In this document: piece by piece, positions 1 through 7,212 of the stretch
How positions within the stretch are numbered: position 1 is the first letter of the stretch
Layout of the letters: every line of letters begins with the position of its first letter
Source of the DNA: JAGTRI01 sp964580405
GTDB lineage: Archaea > Thermoproteota > Bathyarchaeia > Bathyarchaeales > DTEX01
Assembly (NCBI GenBank): GCA_964580405.1
Contig: CAZOKM010000012.1
Span: 1-29,549, forward strand
DNA length: 29,549 bases
Reading direction: 5' to 3'
Position numbers and translations under genes: made by a program
The notes under the pieces: generated by a model
Databases searched by the model: none
Seen by the model: only the letters and a program-made list of their open reading frames with translations
What the model was told of the DNA's origin: nothing

Positions 1-981
1 ATAGAAGAGGTGCCCAAACCACGGATAGGGAACGACGAAGTCCTCGTTAAAGTCAAGGCGGCGGGAATCTGCGGCTCGGAACTCCACGCCTTCGAAGGAA
101 CCTCCCAAAGGAGGACGCCGCCCCTCATCATGGGGCACGAGTTCGCGGGCGAAGTGGCAGAAGTCGGGAAAGACGTGAAAAACCTAAGAAAAGGTGAAAG
201 AGTCACGGTTGACCCGCTTAAACGGTGCGGCGTATGCACGCCTTGCGTCCGCGGTCAGGGTAACGTCTGCCGCAACGTGAAGCTGTTTGGGCTGCACGTG
301 AGTGGCGCTTTCGCGGAGTACGTGGCTGTCCCAGCGTTGAATTGCTACGTGCTGCCTGACCACGTGAGTTACGAGGAGGGAGCGATGACTGAGCCACTTT
401 CCGTGGGCCTCCGCGCCGTGAACAGCACTGACGTCAGGCTCGGGGACACCGTCGTCGTCATCGGGGCAGGCATAATCGGGCTTTCAATCCTGCAGGCGGC
501 GAAGGCGGCGGGTGCGGGGAGACTCGTCGTGACGGACGTCGTCGACTACAGGCTGGACTTCGCTAGGACCTTGGGCGCAGACGTGGCGGTCAACTCTAAG
601 ACTGAAGACGCTGTCAAGAGAATAATGGAGTTGACGGATGGTTTAGGAGCAGATATAGTCTTCGAGGCTGTGGGCTTGGAAGCTACGGTTCAGCAGGGGC
701 TGGACATGCTGGCGATTGGGGGGAAGCTGACAGTCGTAGGGATGATGTCGAAGACCATGACGCTGAACATCCTGTCCATCGTGTTTAGGGAGCTGCAGGT
801 CAGGGGTTCTTACACCTACGCAGCGGACGATTTCAGGAGGGGCTTCAGCTACATAGTGAACCGCAAGATCGACGTGAGACCCCTGATTACGAACGTTCTA
901 CCTCTGGAGAAGACGCGGGAAGGCTTCGAAATGATGCACGAAAAGAAAGGCAATACCTTAAAAATAATTCTAAAACCATAA
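1..981 (+). CDS. Zinc-dependent alcohol/polyol dehydrogenase (MDR family), 5' truncated by window edge
   Basis: Medium-chain dehydrogenase/reductase that would oxidise an alcohol, polyol or threonine-like substrate with NAD(P)+. The frame is open from base 1, so the start lies outside the window; the GTG at base 10 is probably internal. Counting from base 1, the catalytic zinc ligands are C24, H46-E47 (GHE) and E131. The structural zinc site is C76, C79, C82 and C90. The Rossmann motif GAGIIG is at 155-160, and an Asp (D179) at the end of the next strand favours NAD+ over NADP+. The sequence resembles the threonine 3-dehydrogenase/sorbitol dehydrogenase branch, but the substrate cannot be read from it. 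The C-terminus is complete. It lies upstream of the ribosomal block and is separated from it by 287 bp, so it is probably a separate unit. Confidence 0.9.
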   Translation: MEEVPKPRIGNDEVLVKVKAAGICGSELHAFEGTSQRRTPPLIMGHEFAGEVAEVGKDVKNLRKGERVTVDPLKRCGVCTPCVRGQGNVCRNVKLFGLHVSGAFAEYVAVPALNCYVLPDHVSYEEGAMTEPLSVGLRAVNSTDVRLGDTVVVIGAGIIGLSILQAAKAAGAGRLVVTDVVDYRLDFARTLGADVAVNSKTEDAVKRIMELTDGLGADIVFEAVGLEATVQQGLDMLAIGGKLTVVGMMSKTMTLNILSIVFRELQVRGSYTYAADDFRRGFSYIVNRKIDVRPLITNVLPLEKTREGFEMMHEKKGNTLKIILKP

Positions 982-1116
982 CTGAGAATCCCAACAACCA
1001 CAACAAGAAAGGCTTTTTACTCAATTTCAATCATGAATCCTTAATTCCAAGCAGTTTTTATCAAAAAATCGCCTAGTGGGCTATTAATCGCATGAGGAAA
1101 TCGTCTGCACGATTGT

Positions 1117-1132
1117 AAAAACCTTTAAATAT
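1117..1132 (+). promoter_or_regulatory. Archaeal promoter (BRE/TATA) for the ribosomal block
   Basis: An A-rich BRE-like stretch runs directly into CTTTAAATAT, a good archaeal TATA box, in the 287-bp gap before uS13. Transcription from about 25 bp downstream would leave a leader of roughly 110 nt. A second weaker box (AATAAATAC, near 1160) could start a shorter transcript. Nothing else gene-like is seen in 982-1268. Confidence 0.55.
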
Positions 1133-1183
1133 TCCGCAAGTGGTCTTCATAAACACGCAATAAATACAAGGTAAAACCGTCTT

Positions 1184-1201
1184 CCCTTCGAAAGTGAAGG
1201 G
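1184..1201 (+). other. Hairpin in the leader of the uS13 operon
   Basis: A perfect 6-bp inverted repeat, CCCTTC/GAAGGG, with a 6-nt loop sits about 70 nt upstream of the uS13 start codon, inside the predicted mRNA leader. It could be a control site for a ribosomal protein, but only the inverted repeat itself is seen. Confidence 0.3.
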
Positions 1202-1268
1202 CGAACGGGGAACCTAAGTATTGGCGTCTTCAAAGTAACAATATTCGTAAGGAGCTGCAAACCCCGTA

Positions 1269-1739
1269 ATGTCCTCAGAGTTTAAACACATTGTCCGCCT
1301 GATGGGCAGAGACTTGGACGGAACGACGAACGTAGTCTTCGCCCTGACTGGGATAAAGGGCATTAATCTACGGCTGGCGAACGTCTTGGCCAAAAAAGCG
1401 AACGTTCCGCAGGACAAGAGAATGGGCTTCCTTTCTGAACCTGAGGTTAAAAGGCTCGAAGAAACCCTTAGCAACATCGAGGGGCAGAACCTGCCTTCGT
1501 GGATGCTGAACCGCCGGAAGGACGGGGAAACAGGGAAGGACATCCACCTAGTCACCTCTGACCTCGACCTCCGGATGAAGCAGGACATAGAAAACTTGAC
1601 GAACATGAGGTCCTGGCGGGGCTACAGGCACTCTTACGGCCTCTCAACAAGGGGACAAAGAACCCGGACGACGGGCAGGAAGGGGAAAGTCGTCGGCGTA
1701 AAGAAGAAGGATTTGGTGAAACCTGTTGGGGGATCCTAG
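1269..1739 (+). CDS. rps13: 30S ribosomal protein uS13 (S13)
   Basis: Small-subunit head protein that contacts the P-site tRNA and the 50S subunit. The 156-residue product has the archaeal S13 layout: an N-terminal helix-two-turn-helix region (GIKGINLRLANVLAKKANV), a central helical arm, and the conserved basic tail with RGYRHSYGL and GQRTRTTGRKG. Length is normal for archaea. It starts with ATG and is the first gene of the conserved block S13-S4-S11-RpoD. Its last 14 bases overlap the uS4 start, which suggests translational coupling. Confidence 0.97.
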   Translation: MSSEFKHIVRLMGRDLDGTTNVVFALTGIKGINLRLANVLAKKANVPQDKRMGFLSEPEVKRLEETLSNIEGQNLPSWMLNRRKDGETGKDIHLVTSDLDLRMKQDIENLTNMRSWRGYRHSYGLSTRGQRTRTTGRKGKVVGVKKKDLVKPVGGS

Positions 1740-2283
1740 GAAGCAGAAAAAGAAGTACGAGACCCCAAGGTTTCCTTGGCGGCAAGACATTCTCGACAGC
1801 GAGCTCAGGCTCCTCGGCGAGTACGGCTTGAGGAATAAACGCGAACTTTGGCAGCATAGAACCATGCTCTCGAAGTTCCGCAGCATAGCAAGATCCCTCC
1901 TAAGCATGTCAACTTCTGATAGGGCTGAACTCGAATCCCAGCTTCTAGGTCGGCTGAAGTCTTTGGGCATTCTGCCAGAATCAGCTGTCCTGGACAACGT
2001 TCTGGACTTGGACATGGAGTCAATTCTTGAACGCAGGCTTCAGACCCTCGTTCAGAGGAAAGGACTCGCCAAATCTATGTACCAGTCCCGCCAGCTGATA
2101 ACGCACGGACACATAGCCCTAGGCGACCGAAAAGTCTCTTCACCAAGTTTTCTAGTGCCCAGCAAACAGGAGGGTAACATTTCTTACGCACCGAGAAGCC
2201 TCCTGAACAACCCGGAGCACCCGATTAGGCTGGCGATAGAACCTAAAGCAGTCGAGACAAAAGAGGCGGAAACGAATGAGTAA
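1726..2283 (+). CDS. rps4: 30S ribosomal protein uS4 (S4)
   Basis: Primary 16S rRNA-binding protein of the small subunit. The TTG at 1726 is chosen because it gives the family's N-terminus MGDPRKQKKKYETP. The product is 185 residues. The S4 RNA-binding domain lies at about residues 104-165 and includes RRLQTLVQRKGLAKSMYQSRQLITHGHIALG. The C-terminal tail ends in an acidic stretch (VETKEAETNE). The gene overlaps uS13 upstream by 14 bases and uS11 downstream by 8 bases, so the three are probably read from one coupled mRNA. Confidence 0.96.
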   Translation: MGDPRKQKKKYETPRFPWRQDILDSELRLLGEYGLRNKRELWQHRTMLSKFRSIARSLLSMSTSDRAELESQLLGRLKSLGILPESAVLDNVLDLDMESILERRLQTLVQRKGLAKSMYQSRQLITHGHIALGDRKVSSPSFLVPSKQEGNISYAPRSLLNNPEHPIRLAIEPKAVETKEAETNE

Positions 2284-2674
2284 GAAAGACGAGAGGTGGG
2301 GAGTAGTCCACATTTTCAGCTCATACAACAATACTATAGTCCACATGACGGACCTTTCGGGGGCGGAAACAATATCTACAGCGTGCGGAGGCATGTTCGT
2401 CAAAGCAGACAGGCTGCAGTCCTCACCCTACGCCGCGATGAGAGCAGCATCGCACGTCGCAACAATCGCCCAAGACAAAGGCATAACAGCAATCCACATT
2501 AAAGTCCGCGCTCCAGGCGGGTCAGGCGCGCGCACGCCAGGTCCAGGGGCGCAGGCGGCAATCAGGGCTCTTGCGCGTGCAGGGTTCAAGTCTATAGGTC
2601 GCATTGAGGAGGTTACGCCGCTTCCCCACGACGGAACGCGACGGAAAGGCGGGCGCAGGGGAAGAAGAGTATAG
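2276..2674 (+). CDS. rps11: 30S ribosomal protein uS11 (S11)
   Basis: Small-subunit platform protein next to the E site. The 132-residue product shows the conserved core (HIFSSYNNTIVHMTDLSG and the glycine-rich APGGSGARTPGPGAQAAIRALAR) and the basic tail ending KGGRRGRRV. The ATG overlaps the last bases of uS4, an arrangement typical of coupled archaeal ribosomal genes. The next gene, rpoD, follows after 70 bp. Confidence 0.97.
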   Translation: MSKKDERWGVVHIFSSYNNTIVHMTDLSGAETISTACGGMFVKADRLQSSPYAAMRAASHVATIAQDKGITAIHIKVRAPGGSGARTPGPGAQAAIRALARAGFKSIGRIEEVTPLPHDGTRRKGGRRGRRV

Positions 2675-2744
2675 GAGAATTTTGGATTCCTAAAATGGAA
2701 CCTACATTCAGACAACTATCAATTATGCTAAGAGGGTTAGAAGC

Positions 2745-3578
2745 ATGGACATAAACGTCCTCAACAAGAGCGAGGGTTCGATGCGGTTCGTAGTGGACGG
2801 CATAGACACCCCAATGGCGAACACCCTCAGGCGCATCGTCCTCGCCGAGGTCCCGGTCATGGCAATCGACGACGTCGTGATGATCGAGAACTCCTCGGTC
2901 CTGCACGACGAGATACTCGCGCTGAGGCTGGGCTTGGTCCCGCTGAAAACCGACCTCGACGCCTACAACCTTCCGGAAAAGTGCAGCTGTAAAAGCGAGC
3001 TCGGGTGCCACCTCTGCAGAACTGTCCTGACGCTTGACGCCGAGGCGAAGAGCGAGCAGCGAACCGTCTACTCGGGGGACTTGGTCCCAGAAGACCCTCA
3101 CATAGCTCCGGTCAGCGACAAAATCCCGCTGGTCAAGCTGGCGACGGGACAAAAAGTGAGGCTGGAAGCATACGCAAAGCTCGGCAAGGGCATGACTCAC
3201 GCGAAGTGGCAGCCCGTTTCCTCGTGCATCTACAGGTATATGCCCATCGTCAAGATTGACCAATCCAAATGCGACGGATGCGGGAAATGCGTTGACATTT
3301 GCCCAAAGAAGGTTTTTGAGAAAAGCGGAGACAAAGTGAAGGTTGCCAGAGAAATCGAATGCATACTGTGCGAGGACTGCGTCGACGCCTGCGAAAAGAA
3401 CCCGTCAGCCATAAAGATTGACAAAAAGAAGGACGCCTTCGTCTTCTACATAGAATCCACGGGTGCCCTCCCAGTTGAGCGAATATTCACCGAGGCGCTC
3501 AAAATTTACGGCGAGAAATGCCAAGACTTCATGAACCAAATGGAGGCGATTACGAATGTGCCCGAAAAGACAGATTAA
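2745..3578 (+). CDS. rpoD: DNA-directed RNA polymerase subunit D (Rpo3), with Zn and two 4Fe-4S motifs
   Basis: Assembly-platform subunit of archaeal RNA polymerase (counterpart of Rpb3/AC40 and of bacterial alpha), pairing with subunit L. The 277-residue product has the dimerisation core split by an inserted domain. The inserted domain carries a Cys cluster C80, C82, C88, C91, matching the Rpb3 zinc loop. It is followed by a ferredoxin-like segment with two complete CxxCxxCxxxC motifs (C176/179/182/186 and C206/209/212/216). The dimerisation core resumes near residue 231. Both clusters look intact, unlike in many archaea that have lost one or both. The gene lies between uS11 and eL18, its classical position, and overlaps eL18 by 23 bases. 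Confidence 0.96.
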   Translation: MDINVLNKSEGSMRFVVDGIDTPMANTLRRIVLAEVPVMAIDDVVMIENSSVLHDEILALRLGLVPLKTDLDAYNLPEKCSCKSELGCHLCRTVLTLDAEAKSEQRTVYSGDLVPEDPHIAPVSDKIPLVKLATGQKVRLEAYAKLGKGMTHAKWQPVSSCIYRYMPIVKIDQSKCDGCGKCVDICPKKVFEKSGDKVKVAREIECILCEDCVDACEKNPSAIKIDKKKDAFVFYIESTGALPVERIFTEALKIYGEKCQDFMNQMEAITNVPEKTD

Positions 3579-3927
3579 AAGCACCAACCCGAACTACGTG
3601 AGCCTCATTCGGCTACTGGAAAAGAAGTCCAGAGAAAACGACGCTGCCATTTGGGTGGCCGTCGCTGAAAGGCTGTCTCAGCCGAAAAGCAAGCGCGTAT
3701 CGGCGAACGTGAGCAAGATTAACAGGCACACGAAGGAGAACGAGGAGGTCGTGGTTCCCGGAAAGGTCCTCGGCTCAGGAATGATGAGCCACCCAGTAAC
3801 AGTCGCGGCTTTGGACTTTTCCGACGAAGCTCGGTCCAAGATAATCGGCGCCAAGGGGAAATGCCTAACCCTGCTTGAGGTCCTCGAGGCTAATCCGAAG
3901 GGCGTTAATCTGAGGATAATACGGTGA
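3556..3927 (+). CDS. rpl18e: 50S ribosomal protein eL18
   Basis: Archaeal/eukaryotic large-subunit protein related to bacterial L15. The 123-residue product includes the conserved VVVPGKVLGSG motif and the C-terminal stretch LLEVLEANPKGVNLRIIR. The ATG lies 23 bases inside the end of rpoD; it is chosen because KRQIKSTNPNYVSLIRLL is the usual N-terminus of the family. The stop overlaps the GTG start option of uL13. Confidence 0.95.
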   Translation: MCPKRQIKSTNPNYVSLIRLLEKKSRENDAAIWVAVAERLSQPKSKRVSANVSKINRHTKENEEVVVPGKVLGSGMMSHPVTVAALDFSDEARSKIIGAKGKCLTLLEVLEANPKGVNLRIIR

Positions 3928-4373
3928 AAGCGATGAGCAAAGGCACACAACAAAAACCAGTCGTCGTCGACGCGAAGGGGCTAGTCCTCGGAAGGATGGC
4001 GAGTGAAGTCGCCAAACGACTGCTGAACGGCGAAAGCGTTGCAATTGTCAACGCCAAAGAAGCCGTCATCTCGGGCAAGAGGCTGAGCATAGTCCACAAC
4101 GCCGAAGAGTTCCTCCAGGTAGGTCACCACAGGAAGGGACCGCTGCACTACAGGGAGCCCGAGAGAATCGTCAAAAAGGTCGTCAGGGGCATGCTTCCGC
4201 GGACGAAACCGTGCGGAATCGAAGCCTTGAAGAGGCTCAGGGTGTACACTGACGTTCCTGAGGGGCTGAAGGACGCGGAAAAAACGGTGCTTTCGGCCGC
4301 GGACGCCAGCAGTCTGAGGGGTTCCTACATCAAGGTTTCGGATTTAGCTCGCAACATAGGATGGAAGGAGTAG
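3924..4373 (+). CDS. rpl13: 50S ribosomal protein uL13 (L13)
   Basis: Early-assembly large-subunit protein. The product is 149 residues from GTG 3924, or 146 from ATG 3933. Both are plausible; the GTG overlaps the eL18 stop codon, while the ATG gives the more usual N-terminus. Family features are VVDAKGLVLGRMASEVAK, the RGMLPR motif near residue 90, and the KPCGIEALKRLRVYTDVPEG stretch. It is followed 9 bp later by uS9, the normal archaeal pairing. Confidence 0.95.
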   Translation: MKAMSKGTQQKPVVVDAKGLVLGRMASEVAKRLLNGESVAIVNAKEAVISGKRLSIVHNAEEFLQVGHHRKGPLHYREPERIVKKVVRGMLPRTKPCGIEALKRLRVYTDVPEGLKDAEKTVLSAADASSLRGSYIKVSDLARNIGWKE

Positions 4374-4382
4374 GTTAGTGCT

Positions 4383-4796
4383 ATGTCAACCGCAAAGAAG
4401 ATTCTTGTAGTAAGCGGGAAACGGAAGACCGCAATCGCCAAGGCAACCGTGAGGACGGGCGCAGGCAGAGTGCGCGTCAACAACGTTCCGCTAGAAATTT
4501 TCGAGCCCGAGGTCGCCCGCGAAAAAATCCGCGAACCCCTGATTCAGGCCGGCGACGACGTTTGGAAACAGCTGGACATCAGCATCAAAGTCAAGGGCGG
4601 CGGGTTCATGGGCCAAGCTGAAGCCAGCAGGATGACCCTCGCTAACGCCCTTCTGAAGTGGACGAAGAGCTCGCACCTGCGGAGCGCATTCCTCAAGTAC
4701 GACAGGACGATGGTAGCTGGGGATCCACGGCGCAAGGAGCCGAAGAAGTTCGGCGGACCCGGCGCGAGGGCGAAGGACCAGAAGAGTTACAGGTAA
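4383..4796 (+). CDS. rps9: 30S ribosomal protein uS9 (S9)
   Basis: Small-subunit protein whose C-terminal tail reaches the P-site tRNA anticodon. The 137-residue product starts with SGKRKTAIAKATVRTGAGRVRVNN, the hallmark of the family, and ends in the basic tail GARAKDQKSYR with the expected terminal Lys-Ser-Tyr-Arg. It starts at an ATG 9 bp after uL13. Only 38 bp separate it from the RpoN reading frame. Confidence 0.97.
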   Translation: MSTAKKILVVSGKRKTAIAKATVRTGAGRVRVNNVPLEIFEPEVAREKIREPLIQAGDDVWKQLDISIKVKGGGFMGQAEASRMTLANALLKWTKSSHLRSAFLKYDRTMVAGDPRRKEPKKFGGPGARAKDQKSYR

Positions 4797-4834
4797 CCAA
4801 TCTAAATTCGTGATGATAAAGGAAGGGAAACGAA

Positions 4835-5062
4835 ACGATTATACCCGTAAGATGTTTCACGTGCGGTAAACTCATCGGCGATAAGTGGGAAGAGTTCGCC
4901 AAGAGGGTCAAAGAGGGGGAGAATTCAGGAAAAGTCTTGGACGACTTGGGCGTCACCCGCTATTGTTGCAGGCGCATGCTTCTTTCGCACGTGGAGATAA
5001 TCGACGAGATCATAAAGTTCTACGAGAGACCCTCAATAGACAAAGAGGGGGGAACCGCGTAG
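4835..5062 (+). CDS. rpoN: DNA-directed RNA polymerase subunit N (Rpo10), apparent ACG start
   Basis: Zinc-binding subunit (Rpb10 homologue) that joins the D-L platform to the large polymerase subunits. From 4838 the frame reads IIPVRCFTCGKLIGDKW, then ends in the usual RpoN helices and TAG at 5060-5062, about 75 residues in all. The zinc ligands C7, C10 and the CC pair C44-C45 (RYCCRRMLLSHVE) are all present. The family begins MIIPVRC, so the start codon should be at 4835-4837, but the base triplet there is ACG. A stop (TAA, 4817) closes the frame just upstream, and no ATG/GTG/TTG lies between. A purine-rich GGAAGGG sits 8 bases upstream. Either ACG (or the ATT/ATA next to it) serves as start, or there is a single-base error. 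The enolase ATG follows one base after the stop. Confidence 0.9.
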   Translation, partial: TIIPVRCFTCGKLIGDKWEEFAKRVKEGENSGKVLDDLGVTRYCCRRMLLSHVEIIDEIIKFYERPSIDKEGGTA

Positions 5063-5063
5063 C

Positions 5064-6314
5064 ATGTCAGCCCTCATAGAGGACGTGGCAGCCCGAAAAA
5101 TCATCAACAGCCGCGGAGACCCAACAATAGAGGTCGACGTGACCACCGTTGACGGGTGCGGAAGCGCCTCAGCCCCGAGTGGAGCAAGCACGGGAAAGGC
5201 GGAGGCAATCCCGTTCCCCCAAGGCGGAGTAGACGAAGCCATCAAGAAGGTTGAGGAGCTCGTCGCCCCCGAAATAATCGGGCTCTACGCCGACGAACAG
5301 CAAGAAGTAGACAAGATTCTACGAGAGCTGGATGGCACAGAAAACTTCCAAAACATCGGCGGAAACACCGCGTTCGCCGTCTCGCTGGCTGTGGCTGACG
5401 CCGCGTCGAACTCGTACGGCCTTCCACTTTACCAGTATTTGGGCGGTTCCTTAGCCAACGACCTTCCGTACCCTCTGGGCAACGTTGTCGGAGGAGGAAA
5501 ACACGCCCTCGGCAAGGCAACCGACATCCAGGAGTTTCTCGTTCTCCCAGTCGGAGCACCATCATTCTCAGCCGCGTTCGCAGCCAACACCAAAATGCAC
5601 AAGAAGCTGAGAGAAATCCTCAAAAAAACGGATTCAACCTTCACCGGCGGAAAAGGAGACGAGGGAGCTTGGGCGCCCAACGTCACGAATGACCAGGCCC
5701 TCGAAGCGGTGTTCACTGCGTGCAAGGAAGTTTCAGCCGAAGTCGGCTTCGAATGCAGACCCGGACTGGACGTTGCATCCTCTTCGCTGTGGGAGCCCAA
5801 GAAGAAGAGCTACGTTTACACGAGGGACGGCGTAAGCCGAGACCAAGGCGAACAAATCGACTACATCCTCGGGCTCATCAAGAAGTACAACCTCGTCTAC
5901 GTCGAGGACCCGGTTCACGAGGACGATTTCCAGGGCTTCACGGAGCTCACCCGAAAGTCCAGCGGGTGCCTAATCTGCGGCGACGACCTCTTCGTCACGA
6001 ACGTGAAGAGGCTCAGCCAAGGCATAAAAGCTGGCTCAGGGAACGCTATCATCATCAAGATGAACCAGGTCGGCACATTGACGGAAACGTGGGACACGAC
6101 GAAGCTGGCGCTGGAAAACGGCTACGTCCCGGTTGTGTCGCACAGGTCAGGCGAAACCGCTTCTCCCCACATTGCCCACCTTGCGGTTGCTTTTAAAGCA
6201 CCGATGATAAAAACAGGCGTGGTCGGCGGGGAAAGAATCGCGAAGCTCAACGAGCTGCTGCGCATCGAGGAAGGCTTGGGCGAGAAGGCTCGCATGGCGA
6301 AACTGAAGATTTGA
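5064..6314 (+). CDS. eno: Enolase (phosphopyruvate hydratase)
   Basis: Interconverts 2-phosphoglycerate and phosphoenolpyruvate in glycolysis/gluconeogenesis. At 416 residues it has normal archaeal length. Conserved active-site segments are all visible: the N-terminal loop PSGASTGKAEA, QEFLVLP, GDEGAWAP (catalytic Glu loop), the Mg ligands in LDVASSSLW, EDP and GDDLFVTN, the catalytic lysine in IIIKMNQVGTLTE, and SHRSGET. It starts with ATG one base after the rpoN stop. Enolase inside the ribosomal/RNA polymerase block is the conserved archaeal arrangement. The usual neighbour rpoK is missing between rpoN and eno. Confidence 0.97.
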   Translation: MSALIEDVAARKIINSRGDPTIEVDVTTVDGCGSASAPSGASTGKAEAIPFPQGGVDEAIKKVEELVAPEIIGLYADEQQEVDKILRELDGTENFQNIGGNTAFAVSLAVADAASNSYGLPLYQYLGGSLANDLPYPLGNVVGGGKHALGKATDIQEFLVLPVGAPSFSAAFAANTKMHKKLREILKKTDSTFTGGKGDEGAWAPNVTNDQALEAVFTACKEVSAEVGFECRPGLDVASSSLWEPKKKSYVYTRDGVSRDQGEQIDYILGLIKKYNLVYVEDPVHEDDFQGFTELTRKSSGCLICGDDLFVTNVKRLSQGIKAGSGNAIIIKMNQVGTLTETWDTTKLALENGYVPVVSHRSGETASPHIAHLAVAFKAPMIKTGVVGGERIAKLNELLRIEEGLGEKARMAKLKI

Positions 6315-6327
6315 GGAGTTGTTGCGT

Positions 6328-7080
6328 GTGACAGAAGAAACGTCTGAAAAATCATTAGAAGAGATTAAGGAAGAAATTACAGAAGAATTAGCGGAAGAAG
6401 CCAAGGAAGAAGAGGCTCCCAAAAAGGAGGAGCCTGTTGAGGAAGCAGCCGTCGCCGCCATGGAGGGTCTGTTGTTATCCCAGGACTCACTGCTCTCGAC
6501 GGGAATACACATCGGCACAAAAATCAAGACCAGAGACATGGAGCCCTTCATCTACCGCGTCAGGGGCGACGGACTCTTCGTCCTGGATCTGAAGAAGACC
6601 GACGAGCGGATAAGGACCACGGCGAAATTCCTCGCGCGCTTCGAGCCGTCAAAAATCGCGGTTGCGGCAGCTAGGCTTTATGCCCATGAACCAGTCATGA
6701 AGTTTTGCGAGATAGTGGGCGCCACACCAATCACCGGGCGGTTCGTCCCAGGCATGCTTTTGAACCCGATTTACCCGAACAGGATAGAGCCAGATGTGAT
6801 TTTGGTCTCTGACCCGAGGGCTGACTTTCAGGCGGTGAAGGAGGCTTCAAGCATGGGGGTCCCCGTGGTTGCACTCTGCAGCACGGACAACGACTTCAGC
6901 TACGTGGACGTCGTCATTCCGACGAACAACAAGGGCAGGAGAGCCCTCGCAGTCATCTACTGGCTCTTAGCAAGGCAGGTCGTGCGCGAAAGGGGCGAAA
7001 TAGCTCCCGACGCGGAACTAGCTGTCTCACTCGAGGACTTCGAAGTCAAACTGGTCGAGAAAAGCCAATCATCCGAATAA
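6328..7080 (+). CDS. rps2: 30S ribosomal protein uS2 (S2) with acidic N-terminal extension
   Basis: Small-subunit protein S2. The conserved core begins near residue 46 (EGLLLSQDSLLSTGIHIGTK) and continues with the archaeal S2 landmarks ITGRFVPGMLLNPI, LVSDPRADFQAVKEA and IPTNNKGRRALAVIYWLLAR. GTG 6328 is preferred because a GAGGAG Shine-Dalgarno sequence ends 9 bases upstream; TTG at 6319 and 6322 lie too close to it. The first 45 residues are an unusual run rich in Glu and Lys, predicted to be helical and strongly acidic, longer than in most archaeal S2 proteins. This is the last ribosomal protein of the block. Confidence 0.95.
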   Translation: MTEETSEKSLEEIKEEITEELAEEAKEEEAPKKEEPVEEAAVAAMEGLLLSQDSLLSTGIHIGTKIKTRDMEPFIYRVRGDGLFVLDLKKTDERIRTTAKFLARFEPSKIAVAAARLYAHEPVMKFCEIVGATPITGRFVPGMLLNPIYPNRIEPDVILVSDPRADFQAVKEASSMGVPVVALCSTDNDFSYVDVVIPTNNKGRRALAVIYWLLARQVVRERGEIAPDAELAVSLEDFEVKLVEKSQSSE

Positions 7081-7089
7081 ACAACACAG

Positions 7090-7120
7090 TTTTTTTATTC
7101 TGAATTTTTAGTGTTCTTAT
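7090..7120 (+). terminator. T-rich terminator after uS2
   Basis: Runs of T (seven in a row at 7090-7096, then TTTTTA and TTCTTATTTC) follow the uS2 stop closely. This is the usual form of archaeal intrinsic terminators, and the 132-bp gap divides the ribosomal part from the isoprenoid genes. Confidence 0.45.
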
Positions 7121-7212
7121 TTCGGGTTCGACCGATTATCTGATAAGCCAAAACGGTTAAAATCTCAATGATGACTACGTTCAGGACTGACCCGCAGCGG
7201 AGTGGGTGAGGA

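Noticed and set aside
4885..5079. Plus-strand frame within rpoN
   Set aside because: It is a shifted reading of the rpoN gene; the RpoN frame carries the zinc motif and the conserved helices.
5720..6196. 158-codon plus-strand frame inside enolase
   Set aside because: It is an Arg/Pro-rich shifted reading typical of a shadow; enolase motifs are intact in the other frame.
7120..7150. GGGTTCGACC resembling a tRNA T-loop
   Set aside because: No acceptor stem or anticodon arm can be built around it, and the flanks are T-rich terminator sequence.
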